From contig CM075186.1 of assembly GCA_037577475.1 (NCBI GenBank), positions 1,497,501 to 1,561,500 of the forward strand: DNA of 64,000 nucleotides. The letters run 5' to 3'. The stretch's first letter is position 1, and each line of letters begins with the position of its first letter. Of the stretch, positions 1 to 11,564 are shown in pieces. The stretch comes from Chaunax sp. Z400 (lineage: Eukaryota > Chordata > Actinopteri > Lophiiformes > Chaunacidae). The notes beneath the pieces are model-generated. The model ran no database searches. It was not told where the DNA came from and saw only the letters and a program-made list of their open reading frames with translations. The position numbers and the translations under genes were made by a program.

Positions 1-1251
1 TGAAAAAATCTGGGTGTTAATGGAAACTTAGCTAGCAGCTAGCCGGCTAACTTTGTCTCAAGCTTCAGGAGCTCAACACAAGTGAGTTACAGACATGTGA
101 TGGAGACAAAGACACTTTTAAACTGAACACAGGGGTGTATGCGGGACTCTCGCTAACCCGGGGGGGGGAAGTGAGACAGCTGGAGGCTGGCGTCAAAGTG
201 AAAATGGGAAGCGCTGGTGAGGATTCTCTCTACTCGCTGGAGGAAGTTCCTGCTATGAGACGGTCAAAAGAGGAAGTTGACCAACACCTCATGACAATCT
301 CCAGGTTTCACTGTCGTCACAGACAAAGTCAGGAACCACTTCAGGTGTTGTTTAAGGGGGACATTTTCACCAGATGGTGGCACATAAAGGATTTCAATCA
401 TTCTCCTGGGACGGTGAAAATCCACAGCAGGTTTAACAGAAGCCGGATCAGAAGCTGTTGGGGGACACGCAGCCTGACGGACCAGCTCTACGCTGTGAGC
501 AGAATACAAACAGAGACGCACAAGCAGAACCCGACAAATGAATCAAACACAGGAGAGACATTTACTGGTGTCGTGCAAATCCTTGAGGATCTCAGCCATG
601 ACGCTGCTCAACGTGTCAACAACTCCAGTCGCGCTTGAAGGTGCCAAACAGACACAGGCCGAGATCCAATCAGACGTGTCGGAGGTGTTTAAGTGGTTTC
701 TTCACACTTGTTTGGCTATATGTACCAGTGTACCTGTACACATAGGGGATCTCAACAGGATGAGATCCAATCAATCAAACCGGTCCAGCTCATTCTCAAT
801 CAAATGCTAAAAGCAAACATGAGAAGTCAGAGATCCACACAGACAGGAAGTTCAATGACAACACAGCGACACGATTGAGCCGAGACGAATCATCTGAGAC
901 AGAAAAACACATGAAATCTGTCCGGGTTTCACCGGGAGCCAAAGATCATGGAGCCGGCTGTGGATGAGAGAGGAGAGCGTGGCCCACAGGCTGCTCTCTG
1001 GTCGAGGCTCCATTGTGGTCAACTGTAGGGATGAGGTCAATAGATCATTAAGCAATCCCAGAGCTCCCAGAATAACACAGGGATCAGAGAGGAGATAAGA
1101 GCCTGGATCGATGCTGGACGGACGTGAGGATGGATGGAGCGTATGGGGGGGTGGAGCAGGGGTGGAGGGTGTGGACCCCATCATGGTAGATGGTAGATTC
1201 TACTGCAGCACTTTAATGTTAGTTTTCTATTATCATTCCTCCTGTTTCTTA
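1..1251. other. Unassigned DNA with an unrecognised 167-codon open frame
   Basis: No repeat family or gene was recognised here. A plus-strand open frame runs from 135 to 638 (167 codons), with shorter overlapping frames on both strands. Its product has no signal peptide, membrane segment or motif I recognise, and I see no splice sites framing it. It may be chance or old transposon DNA. Positions 30-55 are rich in GCTAGC-type palindromes, a motif common in fish repeats. Confidence 0.3.
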
Positions 1252-1507
1252 ATGCTTGAAACTAGAATCAGCAGAATTTTAGAGCCGTTTTATCAACACT
1301 GACAAGAATTTGATCTTTTCATCTCTTCACATATTAAGAACAGAACTTATCTGATAATCTTCATAAATTGTTTGTTGTTTATTTTTAAGGCTCTGTTACA
1401 TTTTTGTCATCTTGATATCTGTGTTACATTTTTATTATTGCCTGTGGTTTAACGTCTTTCTCATTTCTAGTAGTCGTACAAATACATTTATCTAAATCCA
1501 GATTACT
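1252..1507 (+). repeat. Dispersed repeat, copy 1 (partner at 61258-61552)
   Basis: This segment aligns by eye with 61258-61552 in the same orientation. Shared blocks in the same order are ATGCTTGAAACTAGAAT, TTTTAGAGCCGTTT, a TTATCTTTTC-like block, TCTCATTTCTAG and a final TACATTTATCT followed by GATTACTT. Spacing differs by small indels. Two colinear copies about 60 kb apart indicate an interspersed repeat or an old duplication. I do not recognise the family and see no coding potential. Confidence 0.6.
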
Positions 1508-1832
1508 TCATTTCATTAATTTTATTGTATGGACATCTATTTCTGCCAATGTGTAGAAAAGAAAAAAAAAACAACAAGTTATTATTATAATAAGAAATTG
1601 TCAAAATAATGAGAAACATTCTTAAAATAATGATAATTATTTTATTTTGAGATTCTAAGTCATTATTTCTGAGATATTAACTAAAGGGTTTGAGAGAGTT
1701 TCTCATTATAATGATTTTATTTTCATTTCCACAAATGGGCTTCCATAATGTTTTGTAATAACATTTTGTACTTAAAATAAGTATATTCCAGGTTATAGAG
1801 GCTTAGGTATGGTGATGTAAGGTCAAGTAATG
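1508..1832. other. AT-rich unassigned DNA
   Basis: The stretch is AT-rich. The part at 1575-1720 has alternating AAAATAATGA and TTATTTTGAGA motifs that read like a weak, diverged inverted repeat. No gene signal was seen. Confidence 0.3.
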
Positions 1833-1905
1833 ATTGTGCAGTGGTTATCACTATTACCTCCAAGGGTTGTGGGTTTGAAGCCCCTGCCTCTCCTCCTGGG
1901 AAAGG
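1833..1905 (+). repeat. tRNA-like SINE fragment (candidate)
   Basis: The text GTGCAGTGGTTATCACTATT followed about 25 bases later by GGGTTTGAAGCCCC resembles the A-box and B-box (GGTTCGANNCC) of tRNA-derived SINE heads in fish. The B-box has TTGAAG in place of TTCGAN. No cloverleaf could be confirmed, so this is a repeat fragment and not a tRNA gene. Confidence 0.35.
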
Positions 1906-3786
1906 AGGTTTTACTACTGGTTTTAACGTGCTTCCTAAATGTTTCCGTTCTCATTCATGTCACATGGTCATGAATCAGACACGTATCTGATGTTGGACCA
2001 TATATTAAAAAAAGGATTGGATCCAAATCTTGTGTCACATTAAGTCACAAACTTCAGGTAACATGAATGCAGTCTTGTCATTCTAAGATTCCCATCAGTC
2101 CTTTGAGACCTGATATTTTTACTTGTTTAAAAAAAAATCTTAAGTGAAATTTTCCTGTTCAGTTGGCATCGATTGTGTTATTTCTACTATTTTGTTCTTG
2201 TTTTTTCAGAGCTGACTTTAGCGGCGTAGCATCGAGGTGATAACATGAATACAGAGGAGGGGGGTAATAAAATACTTCTACCTTACAATAATTGTTTCTG
2301 GCAGTGTTTTAACAAAAAGCTGCAGGAAGGTCATGTGACCATCGTGTTCAGTGTTATTTCTAATATTAGAATCTGTTGGAATATAAAATGTCTCATACTG
2401 AATGTAATGATGGTTATTTTTTTCAATAAGAATGTAACAGTGTTAAATAAATTAAACCAATCATCTGATCCATAGGTCAGGTTAGCAGAGTCCTTCTCTC
2501 CTCCTTTAGTTGTCTTATTGTGAATTGAGCTGATGTTACCCTAAAAGCAGCTTTTTATAATAAAATTCATAGATGCAAAATGCAGTGAGGTGTTTCTGCT
2601 GACTTTAATTATGGGATGTTTGCTAAAAAACAGTAGATAACTGGTTGTTTCTGTAACCATTAGAGTCAGGGCTGCAGCAGACCAGATTAAAATCAGAGAC
2701 CAGAACAGGTGAAATAATCCTGAAATCCCCTCATAGAGATAAAAAGCCCATCTGAATGAGGCTGTAGGGACTATTTTTTTTTTTAAAAAGGTGCACTGCT
2801 GTTGGATTTTGTTAATGCAATTTTTCACTGCTGTGAGCACCACAAACTCTTTCCTTCACCTCCACAGCAGCAGAGATCTCAGAGGTGGATATCTGGAAAC
2901 CCGGACACACAAAATAAAAACTGCATGGCTACAAACCATGAAATGTAAGTGAGAAACGATTTTTTAATCTGGGTGAAGCGACCCTCTCCAGCAGTGGGTG
3001 GGCCTCCTCTGCTTCTCTGGATCGAAATCACAGTCTTTTCCCACTAAGGCTGGTGATATTAGCTGTTAAATATTCACTAATATAGATCCCTCTGTCTGGT
3101 TAACTCATTAACATCAGTAGTTATCTAGCAAACTGATTTAATGACACATTATCCCAAACAGCTCGAGGCTAAAGCGCCGTTATGTGGCGCTAAAGACGCC
3201 TTCTATCAATGTAATTATAGAAAAACAACACTGTGTTGGCTAATGTCACCATAAAGGACCTTTTAATACAGAGAGCATCAGTGGAAGCCCATTCGTATGA
3301 CTGAGATCCATTTTAAAAGGTCAACACCAGCTGTTTCTCAAGTTCCCTCATAAAACAGGGCTAAACATTGATTCAGGATCACGGCTGCTTCAAATTCCTT
3401 CAGAATTGATTTTGTACTTCATAATATATCAACATGCTGCTCTGCTGGGAGGGAGGGAGGGAGGGAGGCCCACACCTTCTCATTATCATGGGGAAGCAGG
3501 GCTAATATTAAAATAAACAGAGCAGGGGGTAAAGCTGGGGAGCCGGTGCTTCCTGCCTCCTGCCTGATGCCGCCGCGGGACCTTCCTGTCTGGGTGTCGG
3601 GGCTAAGCCTGCCCTGCTGGGGACGTGAGGAGGAAGATGACAGGGGAGGAGGAGGAAGATATGCAGACGCTCCACCCTAAAGGGAACAGCTCGCCGGCCC
3701 CGGTGGACATCTGTTTTCACAGGTGTGCTCACCCGATGTGATTAAGACTGGCGCTGCACTGGTACACCTAAACGGTGCTGGGGGGC
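1906..3786. other. Unassigned noncoding DNA
   Basis: No gene or repeat family was recognised. A good 3' splice-like signal (pyrimidine tract then CAG) ends at about 2209. It is followed by AATAAA motifs near 2265 and 2446, but no coding frame continues through it. A short GGGA run lies at 3450-3468. The composition becomes GC-richer from 3500. Confidence 0.3.
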
Positions 3787-3969
3787 GGGGTGTGAGACGG
3801 GGCGAGAGACGGGACGTGAGACAAGAGACGGGGCGTGAGACGGCGAGAGACGGCGAGAGACGGGGTGAGAGACGGGGCGTGAGACGGGGCGAGAGACGGG
3901 ACGTGAGACAAGAGACGGGGCGCGAGACGGCGAGAGACGGGGCGTGAGACGAGAGACGGGGCGTGAGAC
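3787..3969 (+). repeat. GC-rich minisatellite of GAGACGGGGCGT-type units
   Basis: The array is built from short variants of GAGACGGGGCG, GAGACGGGACGT and GAGACAA. A higher-order unit is visible: 3794-3880 (87 bp) recurs almost unchanged from 3881 to about 3964. This shows that a block of several small units was duplicated as one. The unit gives open frames on both strands (Arg/Glu/Asp-rich or Val/Ser/Arg-rich), which are artefacts. The plus strand is G-rich and CpG-rich. Confidence 0.85.
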
Positions 3970-4149
3970 TCCTGCAGTCTCTAAATGATCCAACCTGAAC
4001 CTCCTCAGAGACACATTTACAGATCAGATGTATTAAAACACTGAGACCTTCATAGATTTACTTTATCAGTAGAGTCTAAAGGTTTTTCTGTTCAGGCCTA
4101 AATTTACATCAGGGCTCCATGAACTCCAAGACCTTCACCACTGCTGACC
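3970..4149. other. Unassigned DNA between minisatellite and transposase remnant
   Basis: Probably includes the degraded 5' half of the Tc1-like element that follows, but no recognisable DNA-binding domain or terminal repeat was found. Confidence 0.25.
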
Positions 4150-4800
4150 CAGAAGCTCCAGAAAAGTGGGCTCCAGTAGCTCAGAACCATCTGGATCAGA
4201 CCCAGAAGTTCTGGATGCTGTTCTGTGGAGCCATGAAATCAGACTGGACCTTTTGGGGCCTCTGGATCAGCGGTATGTCTGGAGGAGGAAGAATGAAGCT
4301 GATGCTGAAAACAACAGCCTACCTACAGCATGGCGGTGGATCAGTGAGGCTCTGGGGCTGCTTTGCTTCCTGGACCACTGGAAACCTGCAGCCTGTAGAG
4401 GGTCAGATGGATTCCATCAAGGATCAGGAAATCCTAGAAGAAAACGTCTCCATCTGTGAGGAAGATGAAGCTCGGCTGTCATTGGACGTTCCAAAAGGAC
4501 AATGATCCCAAGCAGACCTCAGAGTTCACCAAGGCCTGGTTTCAGAAGAAGTCCTGGATCATTCTAGAGGCCGTCACAGTCGCCTGACTGGAATCCATAG
4601 AAAACCTCTGGTGGGATCTGAAGAAGGTAGTTGCAGCAGGTAAACCAGGAATATTCCAGAACTGGAGGACTTTGTCCATGAGGAATAGGCTAAGATTCCT
4701 CAGGAACGCTGCCAGAAGCTGGTGTCTGGATCTGCATCAGGTTTGCAGCAGGTCAGAGCAGCTAAAGGGTCTACAGAGATCTAGAGATGCTGGTCATTAA
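4150..4800 (+). pseudogene. Tc1/mariner-type transposase remnant, catalytically dead
   Basis: In life this would encode a DDE transposase that cuts and pastes a Tc1-like element at TA sites. The catalytic half is recognisable in order across shifting frames: HLDQTQKFW; VLWSHE and QRYVWRRKNEA; HGGGSVRLWGCFAS; MDSIKDQEILEENV; QKDNDPK; TKAWFQKKSW; IENLWWDLKK. These match the usual Tc1 blocks. The first catalytic Asp (usual motif VLWSDE) is His at 4232-4234. The second Asp is present at 4498-4500, and the third acidic residue (Glu, 4600-4602) survives only after a frameshift. At least three frameshifts and several stops break the frame, and the N-terminal helix-turn-helix half is not recognisable. 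It is a long-dead copy with no regulatory signal. The Tc1 assignment is secure; the subfamily is not. Confidence 0.85.
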
Positions 4801-5802
4801 GGGTCATTCAGAGACTGAGGAGTCAGGAAAAGGAGAACTTTGTTCAGATGTGTGTCAAACAAATTATTTACTTTAAGATCTGCTGTATTGATCTATTTGG
4901 TCAATACAACCCTAACCCTATTTGTTCTTGCAAACAGCTGATAAACAGTAGATTTTACCACTAATCTGAACTACAGTGGTTGCTGAACAGTATTGCTGTA
5001 ATCTAAGAGCATACAGAGTGTTTGACTCTTGACAAAAGTGTTTTACATCCCTAAATGTTCCCTCAGAGACGACTGCATGGTCTCACCCTCAGAGGAGCCT
5101 TCAGGATGGAGGTGGGCAGTGGTTCTGGCACGACGGCCGGTGCCTAAAGCTACAACGCTTCTGCTTCCATGGCAACCAGGAGAGGGATTGCTTTCCCTTA
5201 CACCAGCAGGCCACGTCATGCTTTAATGTAAACCGACAACTTGCCGGAATTAATTTGTGTGTTGTCAAAAAAAAGTCCTCCAAACAGATTTAATTTAGAA
5301 AAAGAGAAAAAAAAAGGAAGCCATTTTTCTTTATTTCTATTGGCTCCCCTACACCACTGCTGCCACACCATAATTCTCCAGCGGGGTTTTGAGAACTCCT
5401 CAAGTGATCTCACTCCTGGAGGAGGCAGCGACAAGGAAATCTTTAACGAACGAGAAAGCATTTCCATTTCAGAGGAGGAGGGGAGGGAGAGTCAGTCACC
5501 GGCTTCTGAAGAGAGTCTCGGATAAAAAAGCTGCTCACCCAGAGATATCTCCAAAAAAAAGAGAGACAGCCTTAACACCAAATCATCCTGCTGTACCTCA
5601 GAGCTTACCTAGCACTGACAGGAAGAGTGCGACGTTGTGTGTAGCTTATTAGCATCTGTGAATATCACTTTGCTCACACTCCTCAAACTTCTCAGCGTTC
5701 TGTGACTGTGACTAAACAGAGCAGCACTCTTCTACAGCTGACATGATTTGACAAATAGAGCATAAATAAAATTAAACGCACGCTGCTTATGTGTTCAGTG
5801 TG
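4801..5802. other. Possible Tc1 3' flank, then unassigned DNA
   Basis: The first 200 bases probably include the 3' untranslated part of the Tc1 copy. TACAGTGGTTGCTGAACAG at about 4973 resembles a Tc1-like terminal start, but no matching inverted copy was found. The remainder is unassigned. Short open frames at 5241-5652 overlap on both strands and are not supported. Confidence 0.3.
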
Positions 5803-5872
5803 GCTTTGCTGCTGTGTCAAACCTGTTGCTAATGCAGGCTTAAGGGAACGGTTCCCTCAGTAGAAGAATGAT
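5803..5872 (+). repeat. 70-bp direct duplication, copy 1
   Basis: GCTTTGCTGCTGTGTCAAAC through AGAATGATA recurs at 6419-6488 with about five differences in 70 bp. It contains the near-palindrome GGGAACGGTTCCC at 5844-5856. No mobile-element ends were recognised. Confidence 0.8.
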
Positions 5873-6418
5873 AGACGTTCACATGCAGCAGGCAGTATTC
5901 AGAGTTAATGTTGCTTGCTGTGATATCAAGCAGCTGGAAATAAACATATTCCATTAGCCAGTCTGCTTTTATATTACAAACCCTGATCACACGACCGATG
6001 CAGCCCTCGTTGCAGCATCCATCACATCATATGCACCCCGCTCCCTTCTGTCAATGAGGCGATGGCAGGCATCACTCCCACCTCTCTACCCGCCTTCAAT
6101 CTGCTCTCGCCTCCCATCTCCCGGCATGCATAACTCAGCGAGGGGTACGACTTCTCCCAACAGCTAGATGTGAGAAATTTATATATTTGTAAGTGCTAAT
6201 ATAGCGGCACAGAACGTTGGGCCAGCACCAGACAGATGGTTCTGAGAGAGGCAGAAGATCAGAGAGACGCTGCTTACCGAGGCTCTCCGTCCCCCCGTCC
6301 CTCTGTCACGGCTCTGCGTGGTGCCAAACTCCCCCGGTGGAGGAACCAGCTCTAATGAAGGTGTCACAGTAGTCCACCAATGAGAGGAAATTCAAAATAA
6401 ATTATTAATTATTATATA
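5873..6418. other. Spacer between the two duplicated segments
   Basis: About 546 bp of mixed composition; no gene was recognised. A minus-strand open frame at 6179-6367 has no family features. Confidence 0.3.
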
Positions 6419-6488
6419 GCTTTGCTGCTGTGCAAACCTGTTGCTAATGCAGGCTGAAGGGAACTGTTCCCTCAGTAGGACAATGATA
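6419..6488 (+). repeat. 70-bp direct duplication, copy 2
   Basis: Matches 5803-5872 with one deletion and about four substitutions. The palindrome arms are kept while the centre changes (GGGAACTGTTCCC, 6459-6471). Confidence 0.8.
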
Positions 6489-6639
6489 AAAGCGTCTGCT
6501 GCACCGAGTGCTACGCCCTCCGATATGGATGGGATCAACAAAAACGAACATCACCTCTGTCTCAACCTCGAGTTACAGTCACACTCACACGCACTAAACA
6601 CACACACTAAACAAATATGTGGTCTGTAAGTCTGTAAAA

Positions 6640-6765
6640 TCAGTTTAGTCCAGTTTATCGTTTATTTTTGCAGGGACAGTGCACAATTAAAAGTAATTGC
6701 ACCAGAGTTAGCTTGCAGCTAATTTACATCTGTAGTCCCTGGGCAGGTAAACAAAAACAACCACA
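6640..6765 (+). repeat. Fish interspersed repeat fragment
   Basis: Contains TTTTTGCAGGGACAGTGCAC, then CCAGAGTTAGC, then CATCTGTAGTCCCTGGGCAG. From memory these are three consensus blocks of a repeat common in teleosts. Class and full length are unresolved, and the AC-rich stretch after 6750 may be its tail. Confidence 0.5.
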
Positions 6766-7394
6766 AAACAGCAAATACACTACATAAAACAGCACAATAC
6801 TTAGAAGTTACTACAAATCAGCACACCGCTAACATTGGTTTGCTAACTAAATGCCATGCTAGCCAAATAGCTAACACGGCATACATCGCTAATGTTAGCT
6901 GCTAGATATCAGATACAGTTTGGAATGCTATGCACGTCAAAGTAAAGGTCTTGTTGTAAGTATAAATAAGGTGTGTGATGACACAGCAGGATCCAGATCG
7001 ATAGAGTTACACTCATGTTTGTTTACCAGTAAGTTTATCAAGAGACGCTTTCTGACATGTCGTGTCTGTGGTCGATTAGCACACAGGGGTTATGTACTCA
7101 TATTTATATGCAGACATTATTTTGGAAAAGTCGTCCTTCATGAATTCTGTCTTCTGAATAAAGCAGCCATAGAACTCCTAACATGATGAGCTCTGCAGGC
7201 CCTGAACCAAATATAGACAAACTTTGTGCGATCCGTCCTGACAGCCACGTAATTCATTTTATATTGCTGATGGTTGATATTTTCTACTGTAGGGAGGCGA
7301 CCAGAGCCCTTAAGTCTAGTTACCAACCAATGACATCTTTTCATGTCATGTCTTTATTTTTTGGACCAAATAATAACAATAAAGGAGAGAGGTA
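6766..7394. other. Unassigned DNA, possibly transposon interior
   Basis: GCTAA/TTAGC motifs are dense at 6830-6905. No transposase motif was found in the short open frames here. Lying between the fragment at 6640 and the terminus at 7395, it may be the interior of one nonautonomous element. Confidence 0.25.
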
Positions 7395-7440
7395 TCGATA
7401 AGTATCTGTACTGATAAAATCCTAACGATACCCATCTCTA
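7395..7440 (-). repeat. DNA-transposon terminus fragment (hAT-like, candidate)
   Basis: Read on the minus strand, this gives TTAGAGATGGGTATCGTTAG followed by repeated GATACT/ATCGATACC motifs. This resembles the ends of nonautonomous fish DNA transposons that begin GGGTATCG. A similar but not identical start occurs at about 19606. Confidence 0.35.
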
Positions 7441-9439
7441 ATAGAGATATCAGGGACCTTAACCTTCAGTGGGGGGTGTTTGGGGGGCAGAAGAACAAAA
7501 CAAAAACACCATAACAATAGTTTATGAAGATTTGTAGCAGAGGGACAAATGACATGGAAACACTGGTTTAAAGGCACAGTTAGCTTTGCCACACCTGTCC
7601 ATCATGAAGCGATGCTAGTGGAGATTAACTGATATAATAAAAGCACAATTGAGCTCAATTTATGAAGCCAAAATTCTCTGGAGCAGAAGTTCTACAGCTT
7701 GAACAAAAGAGAAGACTGACTCATCGTGGGTTTGTCGTTGGACGGACAGATTTCTTTATTTCTTTATTTTGGCTACTTTTGGCTATTTTACTTGTGACGA
7801 CGCCTCAAAGGAGGCCGGGGTCAAATGAAGCGCAGGAGAGCTGAGCAGCAGATGAAGACCAGGGGAGGCCGGGAGGCCGTTAGACGCACAAAACGACTCA
7901 CGGACAAATTCAAAGTGTCTAGATATGCAGACGAATCCTCCTGTCGCTGGACATGTGCTCCGTCAGACATGTTTCTATATTAAAAAGCTCAGACACAATA
8001 ATCTAAAAACTCATCACGGAGTATTCTACAACTCACCCACAGTGCAAAGAACTCGATCAGGGGTGAAGCACTGTTTCTCCCACAGAGGCTGGTGATCGAT
8101 TGGGATTGTTCGATGGGACATAAGCTTCCTTTGTACGGCCATGGCCCGCTGACCTTTATCGGGCCGTTGGAGAAGGCGAACGCCGCCAGGCCGGGAGGAA
8201 ACAGGAGTGTCTGTTTTGAGCTTAACACACCGCTCACAGATTGCAGAGCTGGCACGGTGCGGTGGACACACTGTCTGCCGACCTGGGCTCACGCCGCCCT
8301 GCCTGACCTTGGCAGCACTGCGAGCACTGTGCCAACGATGGTGCCTGTTGTCGTCTAAAACAGACACAAGGTTGGAAAACAGAAACCGGCTCAAGAGTTT
8401 ATTAACGGATAAACGGGGGGAGGTGGGGAAAAAGGGAATAAATGAGGAAACGACAACGGACAAAAGATATGGGGAGAGGTTGGCAGCCGTCCATGAAAAA
8501 GACAGCTGGCAGCGACATCCTTCACAAACCTGGCGACGCAAGCGGCATGATGGAAGCAACCTCCAGAGACACAGAGGAAGGAGGAGAGAGATGAGGGGGT
8601 CTGGAGGGGAGGAGGGGGAGATAACGTGACTTTGGTCTCCAGATTCCGGTGCTAATTAACGCAGTTCCACCAACAAGGCCCCCCCTGCCTGCCTCGCAGC
8701 CTGGCCCCCGGTCTTCAGCGCAGACACAGAGGGACGGGAGAGTGAGGGGAATGTGTGAGGAAGGGACGGGTGAGGGATGAAAGGTGAGGTGGCCTTGTGT
8801 GAAGGTGAGACGGCTCTCCTGCCGATCTGCAGCCTGGTTCCTCCGCCGGAGAGAAGAGGGATGGGGGGATGAAGATGGATGAGCGCTGGGGATGCTGATC
8901 AATGGCCGAGTCTCTCACTCTGCCGTCCACCTCATCCAGAGGGAGAGAAGAGAGAGAGAGACGTGAGGCGGCCAATGAGCCGGCACCTATCCAGTCACAA
9001 CACCACGGACACAAATCCTGGTTCTGTACCATTAGTTCCAGACTGTCATGAATCAGGCAGCCGGCAGGACGGAGGGAGAAGGCCAAGCAGAAGTCAGGAA
9101 GCCAGAGCCACACAGCTCTGATCTGACAGCGAGGGGAACAAACAGCAACCTTTGTAAGGAGGAGGCATTTATAACAACACCACAGAGGGGCTGGAACCAA
9201 TGACCCTAACCATTACTGAAACACTTCCATCACCAAAGTCACAACAGATTTTAATTCTCATTTGTTTATTTTTCATCAGATATTCATCATCTCAGGGATA
9301 CGACAGAGATTTGTGAGATTAATCCATTTAACTTAACTAACTGGCACCAGAAACGCTAGTTAAACTAATTAATTGTGTTAAACTAAACTGTAGAGTTTAT
9401 TATTAATTTTGATGATCGAAAATTATGAATTTGGGATGA
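7441..9439. other. Unassigned noncoding DNA
   Basis: No repeat family or gene was recognised. Overlapping open frames on both strands (for example 8026-8559 minus, 8207-8629 plus, 8715-9200 minus) reflect GC-rich composition. None has a recognisable domain or convincing splice context. Confidence 0.3.
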
Positions 9440-9545
9440 CTTTTTTAAAACCAGTCCCCGTCGTCCTCCATTGTTTCAGAGAATGCTGCAAACATGTTTT
9501 GCTGTGAAACTCCAGAAATGTTTTGAGGACTAAGTAACTTCAGCT
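9440..9545 (-). repeat. Foldback-MITE fragment (Angel-like family)
   Basis: Carries the family's right-arm blocks in order: CCAGTCCCCGTCGTCCTCC, AGAATGCTGCAAAC, TGTGAAACTCCAGAAATGTT and GAGGACTAAG. The same blocks occur at 24970-25080, 39885-39955 and 48740-48820. The terminal CCTTTAA is missing, so the copy is truncated. Confidence 0.65.
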
Positions 9546-9565
9546 TGGAGGTGATGAGGTAATGA

Positions 9566-9567
9566 CT

Positions 9568-9598
<31 letters not shown>

Positions 9599-9618
9599 TA
9601 TATATTTTTTTTTTTTTC
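9566..9618 (+). repeat. TATATC/TA microsatellite with poly-T tail
   Basis: Four CTATAT units pass into a TA run and then a T run of about 14. Confidence 0.9.
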
Positions 9619-11082
9619 TTTCTTCTTTTTCTTATTGTTCCTTTAAACCTTTTGGCCACCAGAGCCTCCTGAAGCTGTTTCCATTCTCTCATTGCTGCTG
9701 GTTTTAATTCAACATAAAACACTGAGAAATTTGTCTGAAAAAGGGTTTATGTATAAAAAAGGTTTATATTCACACAATCATGTGTTTTATTCTCAGAAGT
9801 CTAAAAATATTCCCTCATTAGGACCGAATAAAACGTGTTTTTAAAAGCTGCATCACAAAAAGTGATTGCAGCCTCGATTCTGTGCTTCTGCATCTCATAA
9901 AATGCTGCATTAACATTCACATGGTCCAGATTGTCCCAGTGCTGGTAAACTACACATTTAGTAAATTAGCTTTTTGTCATTGCAAACTGTGATGCTCAAT
10001 GAGAACATGTGGGTTAGCATTTCCATTTGGTAATGCCATTACTGGAGCAAAAGCTTCATTAGCATTGCTACGTGTAATAAACTCAACAAGGGATTTCCTA
10101 ACCCAGATTTCAGCCACACCCAATCCAGGCACGCTGCTCTGGCAGGAGCCCTACTGGCAGATAAACAACACATGTGCCTCCCTGCTCTGACGGTCGTACA
10201 TTTATATTGTATGAACACTGACAAAAGCGAGCTGATGGGAAAGTAGTGTCTGTGATTCCATGTATGACTGTGTGTAGGAAGCGAAGCTCCTTTGGCACAA
10301 ACTTGCAGCGAGTTCTGGCGACGGTACACACAGCAGAACGCCGAGGAGGGCTCCCACACTGAGATCCAATTAACTTCATCTCCGCACGCCACACATTTCT
10401 ACATGCTAGGAGCATAAGGAAGGGAGGTATGAAGGGGGGGTGGAGGTGAGCGGTGAGGCAAGTGGGAATATGTGAGAGAGAGCAGGTGGAAGGAAGGAAA
10501 GGGCCCAGGTTGGGGGAACCTTCTCGTATCTTGCATTCGAGTTTCTGCGCAGGGAGGAGAAAATGCAATTACACGTGAGCCTCTCAGCCTTTTCAGGAGA
10601 GGGGTGAGGAGAAGTGAGGAGGCGGTGTGGGGTTTGTGCCCCGTGGCGACCAGCGCTCCCCATACTCTATGCTAATAGACTCTGGTTCTGCATTCTAACT
10701 GGTATCTGAGTGGGGAGCAGCCGAGGGTGAGAGCAGAGCATCAGCAGGGTAAGACGGGGGAGGCGGGTCTGTCGCCTCGTGTCTCCAGAGATAGGAGCAT
10801 AATGAAAACCTCTGCTGGGACTTCAAAAGGAAACAGCTGGTCATTTCCTGCGCTGACGGCTGATACGGGCCTACAAGTTCAGGCAACGAGCGCCAACACT
10901 TAGTCACACATTCCTGCCATCCTCAGACGGCATAAAGGAGCCCAGAAGAAGAAACAACAAGGCACTGGAGGAGGAGGAGGAGGAGGAGGAGATCTGAGAG
11001 GGCTTTAAGGGTGGAATGCCAGAAACCAGCTATTTTAAACTTCCAGTGTTTGCAGTTTTAAATAGTTGCCATAGCGACAGGT
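9619..11082. other. Unassigned noncoding DNA with a GGA run
   Basis: No gene was recognised. A GGA microsatellite lies at 10967-10991. Open frames at 10039-10663 overlap on the minus strand and in antisense, with no motif support. Confidence 0.3.
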
Positions 11083-11225
11083 CATACCTGGTGTTAACAT
11101 CCATCCTGGGTGATCCAATCACAGGTGGACAGCTCCGTCATTCGACACCTGGCATTATAATTCATCCTGAGTGATCACCTGTGATAGGATCTCACCTCCT
11201 CAATCAATATGCAAATGAGCATGTG
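11083..11225 (+). repeat. Dispersed repeat family 3, copy a
   Basis: Contains CCTGGTGTTAACATCCATCC, GGGTGATCCAATCACAGGTGG and a second half with CACCTGGCATTATAATTCATC, ending CTCAATCAATATGCAAATG. The same order of blocks recurs at 16066-16172, 45550-45625 and, inverted, at 51389-51497. It looks like two related half-units in tandem. The family name is unknown to me. Confidence 0.6.
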
Positions 11226-11564
11226 CATCACCAGCCCTCTTATTAAAGGCAGGATGCTGCTCTGTTATTGGTCCTCACCGTCTGTAAAAATAAAAAAATA
11301 AAAAAAGGTACCGATGTGTCCGGCAGGTCGTTACAGCGCCGAATCAGCACCTGTGTGAAAAGGAGCGAACCGGCGAGGAGGTAGGACAGGAAGGAGGTGT
11401 GATGTTTTCACAACCTGGACATTTAAAAGATAGCTAGAAAAATATTTTAATGTTTTTATTTTATTTGTTCAATACTTTCCTATAATGGGTGTAAATGTAT
11501 ATACTGCTGAAAAATGAAGAGGAAAGAAGGAAATCATAAGCATCTGTTTAGCTTGTCTGTCGCC
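11226..11564. other. Unassigned noncoding DNA
   Basis: No gene or repeat was recognised beyond an A-rich patch at 11285-11306. Confidence 0.25.

Noticed and set aside
135..638. 167-codon frame at the left edge as a gene
   Set aside because: No domain, no splice signals and overlapping frames on the other strand. Kept only as an unassigned note.
1833..1905. A true tRNA gene
   Set aside because: The B-box is imperfect and no cloverleaf stems could be found, so a SINE fragment is more likely.
4119..4505. Intact 128-codon transposase frame
   Set aside because: It mixes correct and incorrect frames of a Tc1 transposase. Conserved blocks jump between frames and the first catalytic Asp is lost.
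4905..4920. CCCTAACCCTA as telomeric repeat
   Set aside because: Fewer than two full telomere units; chance.
8026..9200. Several 120-180 codon frames, mostly on the minus strand
   Set aside because: They overlap in different frames and on both strands, and are Ser/Pro/Leu-rich from purine-rich plus-strand DNA. No homology was recognised.
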